Assembly: GCF_001905345.1 (NCBI RefSeq)
Contig: NZ_LFBV01000002.1
Span: forward strand, 1,240,001 to 1,304,000
Reading direction: 5' to 3'
Length of the DNA: 64,000 nucleotides
Origin: Streptomyces uncialis
GTDB lineage: Bacteria; Actinomycetota; Actinomycetes; Streptomycetales; Streptomycetaceae
Positions 63,493 to 64,000 of the stretch are shown here, in pieces. How positions within the stretch are numbered: the first letter of the stretch is position 1; the number at the start of each line of letters is the position of its first letter. A program made the position numbers and the translations under genes. Under the pieces are notes generated by a model. The model did not search any database. It was not told the DNA's origin and saw only the letters and a program-made list of their open reading frames with translations.

Positions 63493-64000
63493 ATGAACCC
63501 AGCCAGACGCACCACCGCCACCGCCTTGGTCCTGGCCACGGCGGGCGGGGTGCTCCACGCCACTGCCGCGCCCGCCTCCGCGGCGGTGAGCTGTACCTCC
63601 CCTGTCTTCAAGCGGCAGGTCTTCGCGAACACCACGTTCGCCGGTACGCCGAAGAAGACGGACTGCGACTCCGCGATCGACCAGAACTGGGGTACGGGCG
63701 CACCCGCGTCCCGCGTGCCGAAGGACAACTTCGGTGTTCGCTGGACCGTGACCCGCGACTTCGGCTCCGGTGGCCCGTTCACGCTGAACGTGGCCGCTCA
63801 GGACGGCATCCGGGTGTACCTCGACAACAGCCGCAAGGTCGATCTCTGGAGGAACGTCTCCGCGACACAGAAGAAGACCGTCAACATCAACGTCCCCTCC
63901 GGCAAGCACACCCTCCGGGTCGACTTCGTCAACTGGAGCGGAAAGGCGAACGTCAAGTTCGGCTACCAGCCGCGGACCGCGGCGTCGGTCGACAGGGTCA
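63493..64000 (+). CDS. Secreted PA14-like carbohydrate-binding protein (3' end cut by window)
   Basis: 169 residues are visible before the window ends. The ATG at 63493 follows AAGGA. A signal peptide (ATALVLATAGGVLHATAAPASA) is followed by a PA14-like domain: VFANTTFAGTPKKTDCDSAIDQNWGTGAP, FGVRWTVTRDF, FTLNVAAQDGIRVYLDN, and VPSGKHTLRVDFVNWSGKANVKFGY. PA14 domains bind sugars and occur in glycosidases and adhesins; the catalytic or repeat part must follow beyond the edge. Confidence 0.8.
   Translation, partial: MNPARRTTATALVLATAGGVLHATAAPASAAVSCTSPVFKRQVFANTTFAGTPKKTDCDSAIDQNWGTGAPASRVPKDNFGVRWTVTRDFGSGGPFTLNVAAQDGIRVYLDNSRKVDLWRNVSATQKKTVNINVPSGKHTLRVDFVNWSGKANVKFGYQPRTAASVDRV

Overview
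The window is chromosomal DNA from a Streptomyces or a very close relative. The evidence is the very high GC content with strong third-position GC, frequent GTG starts with GGAGG-like ribosome sites, a subtilisin-inhibitor-family protein, a tandem SigF/SigN-type sigma-factor pair, an actinobacterial iron box, and the tadA / deaminase-associated / upp neighbourhood. I see no insertion sequence, prophage, integrase or CRISPR array.

Layout. 1-5640: the 5' part of a very large hybrid sensor kinase and a secreted subtilisin inhibitor, both on the minus strand. 6115-6684: tRNA-Ser(GCT) and tRNA-Arg(ACG) with a terminator. 6774-9839: a NERD protein, a DUF2797 protein and an OmpR-type response regulator with no kinase. 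9923-15626: two drug-exporter units, one an MFS exporter with a TetR regulator and a 14-bp inverted-repeat operator, the other a MarR regulator with an MFS exporter and two TTGC-GCAA palindromes. 15867-22018: small metabolic and hypothetical genes, two HTH/TPR regulators, a pterin dehydratase, a formyltetrahydrofolate cyclo-ligase homologue and two small overlapping genes. 22076-24296: two SigB-family sigma factors. 24434-28135: a Dabb protein, a small membrane protein, a 20-bp minisatellite, an unrecognised gene pair, an orphan antitoxin and tRNA-Ser(CGA). 28198-34655: tadA and its partner, upp, a LytR_C membrane protein, a HerA-like ATPase and a HhH-GPD protein. 34785-38971: an iron-regulated siderophore-interacting flavoprotein, then a UvrA-like drug-resistance ATPase divergent from its TetR regulator. 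38972-50293: a potassium channel, a second pterin dehydratase, two tandem paralogous secreted proteins, a WS/DGAT-like acyltransferase, membrane proteins, a cation/proton antiporter and a beta-propeller lipoprotein, with two blocks of Streptomyces-type intergenic repeats. 50332-61767: the most unusual region. 61768-64000: a third repeat block and two secreted proteins, the last cut by the window edge.

The candidate new system is 50332-61767. On the minus strand a 2650-residue protein carries long TPR-like helical arrays, a STAND/ORC-like P-loop ATPase and a C-terminal protein-kinase fold whose DFG motif reads GWG. It is followed 97 bp later by a 127-residue coiled-coil protein. Both carry the same short F[RK]GPVG-x-V-x-GDH motif, at the C-terminus of one and the N-terminus of the other. 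Divergently, from a shared 278-bp region, runs a CHAT (caspase-like) protease with an N-terminal two-helix membrane hairpin. The arrangement resembles NTP-dependent, protease-effector conflict systems of filamentous bacteria: a sensor/switch ATPase, an adaptor and a membrane-tethered protease. The function is inferred and nothing in the sequence proves it.

Most gene starts were set by ribosome-site position and family length rather than by the longest open frame. Domain calls come from reading motifs by eye, without database searches.
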